In this document: in pieces, positions 1 to 5,955 of the stretch
How positions within the stretch are numbered: the first letter of the stretch is position 1
Layout: the number at the start of each line of letters is the position of its first letter
NCBI GenBank assembly: GCA_905067535.1
Contig: CAJHIR010000010.1
Coordinates: 1 to 18,708, forward strand
Length of the DNA: 18,708 bases
Source of the DNA: Candidatus Argoarchaeum ethanivorans
GTDB taxonomy: Archaea; Halobacteriota; Methanosarcinia; Methanosarcinales; EX4572-44
Direction of reading: 5' to 3'
Notes under the pieces: model-generated
Databases searched by the model: none
The model's input: only the letters and a program-made list of their open reading frames with translations
Told to the model about the DNA's origin: nothing
Made by a program: the position numbers and the translations under genes

Positions 1-153
1 ACAGGGATTGTAAGATGTAACAATCCTGATTGCATCACCAACAGTGATGAGCCAATAGCGTCCAGTTTTACGGTAACCAAAAAACCGGTCATTCTTCGCT
101 GCAAGTATTGCGATCATATCATTTCAGAAGAGATAGCAGAACAACTTATATAA
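1..153 (+). CDS. pyrI: Aspartate carbamoyltransferase regulatory chain, C-terminal end (partial)
   Basis: The window opens inside this gene; 50 codons and a TAA stop remain. The fragment has the zinc-domain pattern of PyrI: a first cysteine pair in CNNPDC, then CKYC about 35 residues later, with the SSFTV segment between them as in known regulatory chains. In the family the four cysteines bind one zinc ion and make the contact with the catalytic PyrB chain in pyrimidine synthesis; the missing N-terminal domain would bind nucleotide effectors. The gene probably follows pyrB outside the window. The next gene begins about 30 bases downstream on the same strand. Assignment is secure despite truncation by the window edge. 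Confidence 0.93.
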   Translation, partial: TGIVRCNNPDCITNSDEPIASSFTVTKKPVILRCKYCDHIISEEIAEQLI

Positions 154-182
154 AAACATAATTGATATGCAATATAGAAACA

Positions 183-569
183 ATGACAGATAATACGCAT
201 AATACTGAAATAAAAAAAGTGCTCTTGCTTTTGAAAAACATGGTTTATGAGAGCACGAGTCCACTCGAAACCCTTCGATTTGCCAAGTATTATCGTAAAA
301 AAGGACTTGATGTGATAGTGGTATTGTGGGGGCCAATGGGCGTACTACTCGGAAAAGCAGGAAAAAGGGGAGGTACGCCAAAGTACGATGAAAAAATGGA
401 AGAATGTTTGAATCTCGGGGTCGTGTTTCGATGCTGTCGTCTCGGCTCAGATATTATAGGAGTGAATGAATCCGAGCTGATACAAGGTGTTGAAATTATT
501 GAAGCGCATGCGGTGGCAGAACTCTTCCTTAAATACAGTCAGCCAGGTCACATGATTATAAGTCTATGA
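183..569 (+). CDS. DsrE-like small protein
   Basis: A 128-residue soluble protein with an alternating beta/alpha pattern: a first strand KVLLLLKNM, a helix with ETLRFAKYY, a second strand GLDVIVVLWG, a glycine- and lysine-rich loop, and a C-terminal helix VEIIEAHAVAELFL. This order fits the DsrE/DsrF-like fold of small sulfur-relay and peroxiredoxin-like proteins. Two adjacent cysteines (FRCCR) sit before the LGSD loop, but I cannot say whether either matches the DsrE active cysteine. I chose the ATG at 183; an in-frame TTG at 162 would add seven residues. No clear ribosome site is visible. The stop overlaps the next ATG (ATGA), so it is probably co-translated with the flavoprotein downstream. 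Family assignment is by fold pattern only. Confidence 0.6.
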   Translation: MTDNTHNTEIKKVLLLLKNMVYESTSPLETLRFAKYYRKKGLDVIVVLWGPMGVLLGKAGKRGGTPKYDEKMEECLNLGVVFRCCRLGSDIIGVNESELIQGVEIIEAHAVAELFLKYSQPGHMIISL

Positions 570-1759
570 AATACGATGTTGTGGTAGTTGGTGCAGGACC
601 TGTTGGAGCAATTGCTGCGCGATATAGTGCAAAACACGGCGCTAATACGTTAATAGTAGAAGAGCACCCCTATATCGGTTCACCAGTCCAGTGCACAGGT
701 ATTATCAGCACAAAAGCACTGGATGAATGCGATTTAAAACCAGAGAGTTCCTTTGTGTATCGTAATATCAGGGGTGCAAACATCTACTCACCGGGTTGTC
801 ACTGTATAAAAGTTGACGGCGGTAAAACAAAAGCATACGTCATCGACAGAAAAATCTTCGACCGTACACTGGTAGCAAAAGCACTTGATGAAGGTGCAGA
901 TCTTATTTTACGAACAAAAGCGACAGCACTTAAAAATAACAAGAACGGGGCAGTGTTGACCGTGCGGCAGAATGGCACTCTGCAAGAAATACAGGCAACA
1001 GTTGTTATCGGTGCGGATGGTATTCAAAGCGGCATTGCACGGATGTCCGGACTTGGTAGAGTTGAAAAAATACTAAGCTGCATTCAAGTCGAAGGACGGT
1101 ACGAGATAGCGGATGCCGATTTTGTAGAGATATTTCTCGGAAACAAGGTTGCACCAGGATTTTTTGCATGGGTGGTACCTGTAACAGACAGCATCGCCCG
1201 TATAGGTCTGTGTGTAAATTCCTCTAATAGATCGGCACACCAATATCTCCAGAAACTGCTAAAAGAGCATCCAATTGTATCAACAAGGTATCATGACTCA
1301 TCCACGAGCATGGTTGTTGGTGGAATGCCTGTTGGAGCTTTGAAGCATACCTGTACTGATGCTGTACTTATCGTTGGTGATGCGGCAGGGCAGATAAAAC
1401 CAACATCTGGTGGTGGAATCTACTCAGGTGCTGTCTGTGCCAGGATTGCAGGAGAAGTGGCAAGCATTGGCGATGCAAGTAAGAAGGGACTGGAGCTGTA
1501 TGATACAATGTGGCGAAAGCATATTGGAAAAGAGCTTACGATTGGTATGTATATACATAACACGCTTGGAAGTTTCAGTGATCAACGATTAGATGAGTTT
1601 ATCAATATTTTTGATGACCAGAAGATCATGGATACCGTGAAACAATATGGTGACATGGATCATCCATCAGTTCTTCTTAGAAAAATAGCTCCTTATCTAA
1701 ACAAGAAGCAGTTATTTACCTTTGCAGGAAGCATTATCAGGGATTTTATAAATAAATAG
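566..1759 (+). CDS. Geranylgeranyl reductase family FAD-dependent oxidoreductase, divergent paralogue
   Basis: A 397-residue flavoprotein. Residues 4-15 form the dinucleotide-binding strand VVVVGAGPVGA with E32/E33 at the end of strand two. SPVQCTG (C43) matches the conserved cysteine region of geranylgeranyl reductases, VIGADG is near 148-152, and GDAAG at 271-275 followed by SGGGI is the second FAD motif. The family reduces double bonds in isoprenoid chains of archaeal lipids, quinones or polyprenols. The substrate-pocket motif YxWxFP seen in the second copy (13986-15164) is FFAWVVP here, so the substrate may differ. Archaeal GGR homologues also act on dolichol phosphate, which would suit the polyprenyl genes at 3734-6890, but that is inference. 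Starts by ATGA overlap with the DsrE-like gene; converges on the cytochrome b gene 13 bases downstream. Confidence 0.85.
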   Translation: MKYDVVVVGAGPVGAIAARYSAKHGANTLIVEEHPYIGSPVQCTGIISTKALDECDLKPESSFVYRNIRGANIYSPGCHCIKVDGGKTKAYVIDRKIFDRTLVAKALDEGADLILRTKATALKNNKNGAVLTVRQNGTLQEIQATVVIGADGIQSGIARMSGLGRVEKILSCIQVEGRYEIADADFVEIFLGNKVAPGFFAWVVPVTDSIARIGLCVNSSNRSAHQYLQKLLKEHPIVSTRYHDSSTSMVVGGMPVGALKHTCTDAVLIVGDAAGQIKPTSGGGIYSGAVCARIAGEVASIGDASKKGLELYDTMWRKHIGKELTIGMYIHNTLGSFSDQRLDEFINIFDDQKIMDTVKQYGDMDHPSVLLRKIAPYLNKKQLFTFAGSIIRDFINK

Positions 1760-1772
1760 TAAATAAGAGACC

Positions 1773-2402
1773 TCAAGCCTCTTCTTCTTCACTGTCTGCA
1801 TATCCTGTAACAATGGAGATGAAATTGTCCTGAATCGTATGCCCGGTTGTTGCTAAATAGAGATGGGCAATCAAGAATGCAGCAAAGATAATTGCAAGGA
1901 TGAAATGAATGACAGCCAGCACCTTCAATCCGCCGATAGAAGCAATAAAGTCTGCAAAATAAACAGGGTATAAGTACAGAATGCCACTGATAAGGAGAAT
2001 TGGTGTCATCAGACCCATGAACATGAGGTATGACATCTTTTGCAAAGGATTAAATTTCTCATCAACCGTTGGCGGATAAGGGTGTGGATCATGTTTGAAT
2101 ATTCCACAAATATAAAATTTTGCTTGTACAATCAGTCCATTGGGGATATCTCTTTTGTTTGGAATATAATGTATAATCCTGCGTGATACTAAGTTGTAGA
2201 TGAGCCATAATAGAAAATCTGCAACCAATAATAATCCAAACCAGTTATGGACAGACACTGCGATCTGAAAACTTCCAAATAGATGAATAGATCCAGGCAA
2301 GTGGATCTGAGCACCTGATATAATAAGTACCACAATACATATTGCATGAATGGCGTGCCAGACACGCTCCAATATAGGATGTAGATAAATCTTTTCTGCC
2401 AT
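1773..2402 (-). CDS. Membrane cytochrome b subunit (cytochrome b561/HupC-like)
   Basis: A 209-residue integral membrane protein with four predicted helices at about 17-35, 48-72, 122-145 and 160-185. Histidines H16/H19 at the start of helix 1, H52 in helix 2, and H166 and H180 in helix 4 are in the positions expected for two b-type hemes. This is the pattern of the di-heme cytochrome b family serving formate dehydrogenases, hydrogenases and thiosulfate reductases. The C-terminus is acidic (DSEEEEA). It lies four bases after the pentaheme cytochrome c gene on the same strand. The pair likely exchanges electrons between the membrane quinone or methanophenazine pool and the extracytoplasmic hemes; direction of flow is not visible. 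No catalytic dehydrogenase subunit is adjacent. Confidence 0.85.
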   Translation of the reverse strand: MAEKIYLHPILERVWHAIHAICIVVLIISGAQIHLPGSIHLFGSFQIAVSVHNWFGLLLVADFLLWLIYNLVSRRIIHYIPNKRDIPNGLIVQAKFYICGIFKHDPHPYPPTVDEKFNPLQKMSYLMFMGLMTPILLISGILYLYPVYFADFIASIGGLKVLAVIHFILAIIFAAFLIAHLYLATTGHTIQDNFISIVTGYADSEEEEA

Positions 2403-2406
2403 TGTT

Positions 2407-3084
2407 TTACTCTCCTTTACGTTTTCTAGTAATAAATCGCACTCCGCCGTGAATTACGAAAACACCAATGATAGTAAGTATGATAATAATTACGCAGAGG
2501 TTATCTAAAATAGGAATTCTGTTAGCACCAGCAACATACTGCCCCTTTTTTGTAAGTTCACTGTTAGTAAAAGTAATACCAATAATCTGGTGTTTCAGAG
2601 ATGATTTGGATGGTGTCGTTAACAGAATAGAATCAGATGAATGGCACTCTTCGCAATCTTTCAAAGCATAAATTTTAACAGGTTTGATGAGATGAGGATC
2701 TTTTTCTTCAACATGACAGATAGCGCAACTTGTTTGAGATGTATCGCCTCTGGAATTGAGGTGGAGTTGTGGCTGTGGGAAGGTTTCGCCATGTTTAACG
2801 TACAGATCACTTCCGTGACACAAGAAACAACGATTTACTTCAAATCCAGTTTCTATCTCCTCTATATGTTTTCCATAATGACGTTTTTCATACTGGGAAC
2901 CATGACATACCGTACATCTTTGCTCATCACCGAGAACAGCACCATGAACACTCTGTTTTACCTCTTCTAATGCACCACTATGACAGGAAGCGCATTTACT
3001 TTCCAAAGCCAAGCCGCTATAAGAACAAGAGAGAACAATACACATAGATAATATAATAAGATAATAGTGAGTTCGATTCATCAT
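2407..3084 (-). CDS. Membrane-anchored pentaheme cytochrome c
   Basis: A 225-residue protein with five heme c attachment motifs: CASCH (31-35), CTVCH (57-61), CFLCH (86-90), CAICH (120-124) and CEECH (144-148). Several extra histidines (H47, H69, H73, H98, H108, H131) could be distal ligands. An N-terminal hydrophobic signal (about 7-26) ends near GLALES, and a C-terminal helix at about 194-214 followed by RKRK fixes the protein in the membrane with the hemes outside. Starts with two ATG codons; a weak AAGGAT ribosome site lies upstream. Just upstream of the cytochrome b gene, it is its probable redox partner. Such small multiheme proteins are typical of ANME and Archaeoglobi respiration. The physiological partner is unknown. 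Confidence 0.92.
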   Translation of the reverse strand: MMNRTHYYLIILSMCIVLSCSYSGLALESKCASCHSGALEEVKQSVHGAVLGDEQRCTVCHGSQYEKRHYGKHIEEIETGFEVNRCFLCHGSDLYVKHGETFPQPQLHLNSRGDTSQTSCAICHVEEKDPHLIKPVKIYALKDCEECHSSDSILLTTPSKSSLKHQIIGITFTNSELTKKGQYVAGANRIPILDNLCVIIIILTIIGVFVIHGGVRFITRKRKGE

Positions 3085-3105
3085 CGCAATCCTTTATACA
3101 TTACT

Positions 3106-3118
3106 GTACTTATAGTTT
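3106..3118 (-). promoter_or_regulatory. Probable TATA box of the cytochrome operon
   Basis: On the minus strand an A-rich stretch followed by CTATAAGT lies about 25-30 bases before the pentaheme cytochrome start at 3084. This is the spacing of an archaeal TATA box for an mRNA with a very short leader. Judged by eye only. Confidence 0.4.
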
Positions 3119-3146
3119 TTCATTTTATGTCGTAGTCGGATTGGGG

Positions 3147-3188
3147 CTGTCAAATTGGCTTTAAGAGTTCCGGTTTCTAATTTGACAG
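3147..3188. repeat. Inverted repeat with 10-bp arms, followed by a T-run
   Basis: CTGTCAAATT (3147-3156) is the exact reverse complement of AATTTGACAG (3179-3188), with 22 bases between. A CTTTTTT run follows on the plus strand at 3191-3197, giving a terminator-like look, but no plus-strand gene ends here. The 347-base stretch 3085-3431 between the cytochrome operon and the tRNA holds this element, the hairpin at 3321-3345, the small hairpin beside the tRNA and the cytochrome promoter; I see no gene in it. It may be a mobile-element remnant or the operator of the divergent cytochrome genes. Confidence 0.5.
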
Positions 3189-3297
3189 GTCTTTTTTGTT
3201 CTATCGGGGCTTCTTTAGTTCTGACCTTAGAAGGTATATTGTTAGAGAACTCACAAACAGTGATTTACCTAAACTGTACCGTTTTCGTTGAATTTTT

Positions 3298-3346
3298 AAG
3301 ACACGGATTAGCGTTGATTAACACAGATTTTGTGTAAATCTGTGTC
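3298..3346. repeat. Hairpin repeat with ACACAGATTT arms
   Basis: ACACAGATTT (3321-3330) and AAATCTGTGT (3336-3345) are perfect complementary arms around a five-base loop. Just upstream, AGACACGGATTA (from 3299) repeats the arm with one change, so alternative pairings are possible. The motif resembles interspersed 'CACGGATTAACACAGATT' sequences seen in intergenic regions of many genomes. No coding potential is supported. Confidence 0.55.
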
Positions 3347-3412
3347 TATGATAATTTTTAAAGATCAGGCAAACTGTTTACTGGAAGTTCCCTTAGACAG
3401 ACTTGCAACTTT

Positions 3413-3429
3413 TATTGCGAAGCAATCAA
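3413..3429. repeat. Short hairpin just downstream of tRNA-Leu
   Basis: ATTGC-GAA-GCAAT forms a five-base-pair hairpin immediately after the tRNA 3' end, read on the minus strand as ATTGC-TTC-GCAAT. It belongs to the GATTGC/GCAATC hairpin family found at least four times in the window. It might help end tRNA transcription, but no clear U-run follows. Confidence 0.5.
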
Positions 3430-3431
3430 AG

Positions 3432-3542
3432 TGCGAGGGATGGGATTTGAACCCACGAACTCCTTAGAGACAGGATGGCTTCGATACCTTCTTTTAAGTA
3501 CCACTTAAGTCCTGCACCGTTGGCCAACTTGGTTACCCTCGC
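3432..3542 (-). tRNA. tRNA-Leu (UAA) with a 27-nt intron
   Basis: The minus strand folds as a class II tRNA: acceptor GCGAGGG/CCCTCGC with discriminator A at 3432, D arm with ACC/GGT and GG in the loop, anticodon stem CAGGA/TCCTG, loop CT-TAA-G-A, a long variable arm with stem CTC/GAG, and T arm GTGGG-TTCAAAT-CCCAT. The anticodon TAA is interrupted after G37 by a 27-base intron at plus-strand 3477-3503. Around the junctions a bulge-helix-bulge forms: CUU pairs with AAG as the central helix, GGUAC pairs with GUAUC inside the intron, and the three-base bulges AGU and CCA are cut as AG|U and CC|A. The mature length is 84 bases; CCA is not encoded. Anticodon and splice sites are well supported by pairing. 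Confidence 0.93.
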
Positions 3543-3573
3543 TTTCTGGGTGCTGTTCTGTGATGATTCACTT

Positions 3574-3584
3574 TGTTTATAGCT
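3574..3584 (-). promoter_or_regulatory. Probable TATA box for tRNA-Leu
   Basis: On the minus strand GCTATAAAC lies about 33-42 bases before the tRNA 5' end, consistent with an archaeal tRNA promoter starting transcription a few bases upstream of the mature end. A second TATA-like CTTATAAG lies about 15 bases further upstream. The stretch 3585-3733, up to the end of the DUF92 gene, shows nothing else that I can support. Confidence 0.4.
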
Positions 3585-3733
3585 GTTTTCCTTATAAGAG
3601 GTTGTAAAGTTATTGGATGTTGGCATTGTTTCGACCTGGTTGTGTATTTAGGTATAATGTCTGCTGTTCTGGGTTTGAACGCATGAAAGAAATTAGAGTT
3701 CTGGTATACCACCCGGAGAGTTCACAACCCCCC

Positions 3734-5041
3734 TTATAACGTTGTGCATATAGCTATGATTACTGCTGAAGCACTGGTGGATGCAAGGTTTACCCCATCG
3801 TTGCTGAGAAGTTTTTTCTGTTGTAGCGTGGCTCCAAGTAAGCTGTCAATGTTTGTGCCGAGTAATCCAGCAAAGGTTATCACAAGTATGCTGGTTGGAT
3901 GGAATGGAATAAGCTGTGTTATTGCAGCAATCATGGCTATGATAAATGCACCCATGATAGATGCACACTCTCCTGCAAGCGTTATGCCTCCATCTGTTCC
4001 AGCGTTAGTTTTTTTGAGAGTAGTTATCATGCGGGGCTGACTCTTCGAGGTCTGGCCAATCTCGCTTGCCAGCGTATCCCCAAGGGCTGTGGAAAGCGAT
4101 GCAAGATAGGCTATTAATATAATATCCTGATATACTGGGAAAGCCTGGTAAGAAATCGCAAGGCTGAAGGCTGGTAAAGAGTTTGAGAAAACATTTGTGT
4201 AGCTTCTAACACCGCCTTTCTTTTCTGCCACTCCTTTTGCTTTCTTGTATTCATATTTGTATTTTGTAAACCCTCCCCCTATGGAAAAAAACGCGATGAG
4301 TGGAGCAAACCAGAGCAGGTTTGTAAAGCTGATAATAATCACTCCAATAAGAGTTGCAGCAATCATTGCACTGATGTCTGCCACATCCTTCTTGTAGGCG
4401 GCATAACTTAGCAAGAGGGCAATGATTATCGCTACCATCAGTTGTGCTGGTTCTGCAGTATAGCCAATATTTGCAAAGAGCCATATAGCCATAGCAGTTC
4501 CAATAATGGTGGTGAAATCTTTGTGGGCATGAGGAATAACACTCAACAGGACTGCTGTCAGGCTCCCAATCACGCTTAAAAATAGCATACTTCTAAATTC
4601 TATTGTATTACCTGTTAGTATCAAGCATGTTAAGCTTGCAATGATTACTCCATTAAACAGATACAGTAGTGTTGGCTTTGCTGTTTTTTCTGTTAGAAAA
4701 TATGTATCAAATGTATTGTTTTTATGATTTGATAGGTAGCGCAGTTGTATCTCTGTGAGTGGACCTGCTATCGCTATGATCGCTGCTGCTGCCCCTATTA
4801 CATAAAAATTAAACGTGTAACCACAGTTGTTCAACACGATCTTCAGGAGTACCATAACAAACAGTGAAATGCTTATATTAAAAGAGCGCTGGAACTGCTT
4901 TGCCGTAGTATTATTTTTGATGAAGAGTACTAACGATGTAATGAGGATGAGTAATGCAAATCCATGATCTTTGATTACCGGTTGTGTAAATACAAGGAGT
5001 CCGAGCAGCAGTGTTTGGAACTGGTTGTAATGCTGATCCAT
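3734..5041 (-). CDS. DUF92/TMEM19-family polytopic membrane protein, candidate isoprenoid-phosphate kinase
   Basis: A 435-residue, very hydrophobic protein with roughly ten or more membrane helices. The C-terminal half carries the DUF92 pattern: FSIGGGFTKYKYEYKKAKG, then EKKGGVRSYTNVFSN, DTLASEIGQ followed by PRMIT and NAGTDGGITLAGE, and LGTNIDSLLGATLQ near the end. The N-terminal ~180 residues are extra membrane helices. DUF92 includes plant VTE6, a phytyl-phosphate kinase, so a role in phosphorylating a polyprenyl or geranylgeranyl phosphate is plausible. The divergent neighbour and the next gene are both cis-prenyltransferase homologues, which supports polyprenyl-phosphate work at the membrane. 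The specific reaction is inference; the family call is firm. It shares a short divergent intergenic space with the gene starting at 5115. Confidence 0.85.
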   Translation of the reverse strand: MDQHYNQFQTLLLGLLVFTQPVIKDHGFALLILITSLVLFIKNNTTAKQFQRSFNISISLFVMVLLKIVLNNCGYTFNFYVIGAAAAIIAIAGPLTEIQLRYLSNHKNNTFDTYFLTEKTAKPTLLYLFNGVIIASLTCLILTGNTIEFRSMLFLSVIGSLTAVLLSVIPHAHKDFTTIIGTAMAIWLFANIGYTAEPAQLMVAIIIALLLSYAAYKKDVADISAMIAATLIGVIIISFTNLLWFAPLIAFFSIGGGFTKYKYEYKKAKGVAEKKGGVRSYTNVFSNSLPAFSLAISYQAFPVYQDIILIAYLASLSTALGDTLASEIGQTSKSQPRMITTLKKTNAGTDGGITLAGECASIMGAFIIAMIAAITQLIPFHPTSILVITFAGLLGTNIDSLLGATLQQKKLLSNDGVNLASTSASAVIIAICTTL

Positions 5042-5114
5042 CTATTAAGTACTGAACGTAGATAGTTTGACAAATACTTTATCCTCCAGATGCATCATAG
5101 ACAGATGTGATACC

Positions 5115-5756
5115 ATGCAAGTTGTTCAGCGATTATATGAACAAAGACTTTTAGCATTAATTAACAAAAGTGCGGTGCCACGGCATGTAGTACTGGTGCT
5201 TGACGAAACGGATGCATTATCAAATGACGCCATTAAATTTACCCATTTTGCTAACTGGTGCATCGAGGTTAATATCACTATACTGACAATTTTTATAAGC
5301 ATTATAGAAGAGAGTGCAACTGAGATTATTGGTAAACAACTTGTAGAGCAAATACAAAAAGCTCTTTGTCCGGTAACAGATAACATCCATGTTTATTGCA
5401 GGGAAAAAAGTGCTGATATCAAGCTCGGCGATGGTTTTTGCATCAATCTGGCAGTTGGTTACAGTGGACGCTTTGAACTCACCAACACGATTAAAAAGAT
5501 TATGCATAAAGTTGAGATGGGGGAACTATCGGCAGAAAATATTGATGAAGCTGTCATTGAGCAGCATCTTTCCATACAGTGCGAACCAGATCTTGTAATT
5601 CGCTCAGGAGGAAAAAGGCTTACGGATTTTTTGATCTGGCAATCAGTATATTCTGAATTTTACTTTACAGATGCGAACTGGCAAAACTATCGAAAAGTCG
5701 ATTTTCTCCGCGCAATCAGGGACTACCAAAAACGACAACGAAGGTATGGAAAGTAA
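5115..5756 (+). CDS. Degenerate cis-prenyltransferase (UppS-like), candidate non-catalytic partner subunit
   Basis: A 213-residue protein that aligns along its whole length with the UppS at 5934-6890. LYEQRLLALI then VPRHVVLVLDE matches SYERLLIREI then VPSHIAIIMDG; AVGYSGRFELTNTIKKI matches ALAYGGRRELVDAARLI; and RSGGKRLTDFLIWQ (163-176), then YSEFYF, is the C-terminal signature. The catalytic loop DGNRR is changed to DETDA (30-34), keeping only the first Asp. The FSTENF motif is absent and about a dozen residues of the GHxxG helix are missing. Loss of catalytic motifs beside an intact homologue resembles eukaryotic NgBR/DHDDS and reported archaeal heteromeric cis-prenyltransferases. I chose ATG 5115 because homology begins there; an upstream TTG (5067) adds 16 unmatched residues. 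Confidence 0.8.
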   Translation: MQVVQRLYEQRLLALINKSAVPRHVVLVLDETDALSNDAIKFTHFANWCIEVNITILTIFISIIEESATEIIGKQLVEQIQKALCPVTDNIHVYCREKSADIKLGDGFCINLAVGYSGRFELTNTIKKIMHKVEMGELSAENIDEAVIEQHLSIQCEPDLVIRSGGKRLTDFLIWQSVYSEFYFTDANWQNYRKVDFLRAIRDYQKRQRRYGK

Positions 5757-5785
5757 CAGTACACCACCATTTGATTGCCTCTGCC
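5757..5785. repeat. 29-bp direct repeat, left copy
   Basis: These bases, starting right after the TAA stop of the preceding gene, match 5927-5955 at 28 of 29 positions (shared core ACCATTTGATTGCCTCTGCC, 20 bases). The right copy contains the last codons and stop of the minus-strand UppS gene, so the left copy is a duplicate of that gene end. The two copies are 170 bases apart and bracket a cluster of hairpins. Confidence 0.9.
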
Positions 5786-5799
5786 CTTGATTACTAACG

Positions 5800-5925
5800 C
5801 ACTCGATTGCTTCGCAATCGAGAATTGACCGTTAACCGTTATTTCTGCACAACGGAGTTATGCAGTCGAGAATTATCTCCGCGAAAGCGAAGTTGTGTGA
5901 TTCTGCAAAGCGCAAGCTTTGCAGT
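5800..5925. repeat. Cluster of three hairpin repeats between convergent genes
   Basis: Three hairpins lie in tandem: TCGATTGC-TTC-GCAATCGA (about 5803-5821), an imperfect CTGCACAAC/GTTATGCAG (5845-5865), and CTGCAAAGC-GCAA-GCTTTGCAG (5903-5924) with a GNRA loop. Short linkers containing GAGAATT and GTTAACCGTTATTTC join them. The same stems recur at 6963, 15440-15728 and 18544-18601. Position between two gene ends could make them transcription-ending or mRNA-end hairpins for both strands. No coding sequence is supported here. Confidence 0.8.
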
Positions 5926-5926
5926 G

Positions 5927-5955
5927 CAGTACATCACCATTTGATTGCCTCTGCC
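5927..5955. repeat. 29-bp direct repeat, right copy (overlaps uppS end)
   Basis: This copy covers the stop codon and final residues MAEAIKW of the minus-strand UppS. One base differs from the copy at 5757-5785 (T for C). Because this copy is inside a gene and the other is not, the gene end is the likely source. Confidence 0.9.

Noticed and set aside
3147..3197. Rho-independent-style terminator on the plus strand
   Set aside because: The hairpin and T-run look right, but there is no plus-strand gene upstream; kept only as an inverted repeat.
3155..3337. 60-residue plus-strand ORF in the gap before tRNA-Leu
   Set aside because: Non-ATG start, no ribosome site, and it runs through two inverted repeats; no recognisable protein.
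3560..3620. Possible C/D box RNA (GTGATGA at 3560)
   Set aside because: No CTGA D box at a suitable distance on the plus strand, and the region is explained by the tRNA promoter.
3426..3626. 66-residue minus-strand ORF
   Set aside because: It covers the tRNA-Leu gene and its promoter, so it is a chance open frame.
5067..5114. TTG start for the degenerate cis-prenyltransferase
   Set aside because: The extra 16 residues have no counterpart in the catalytic homologue, while homology begins at the ATG at 5115.
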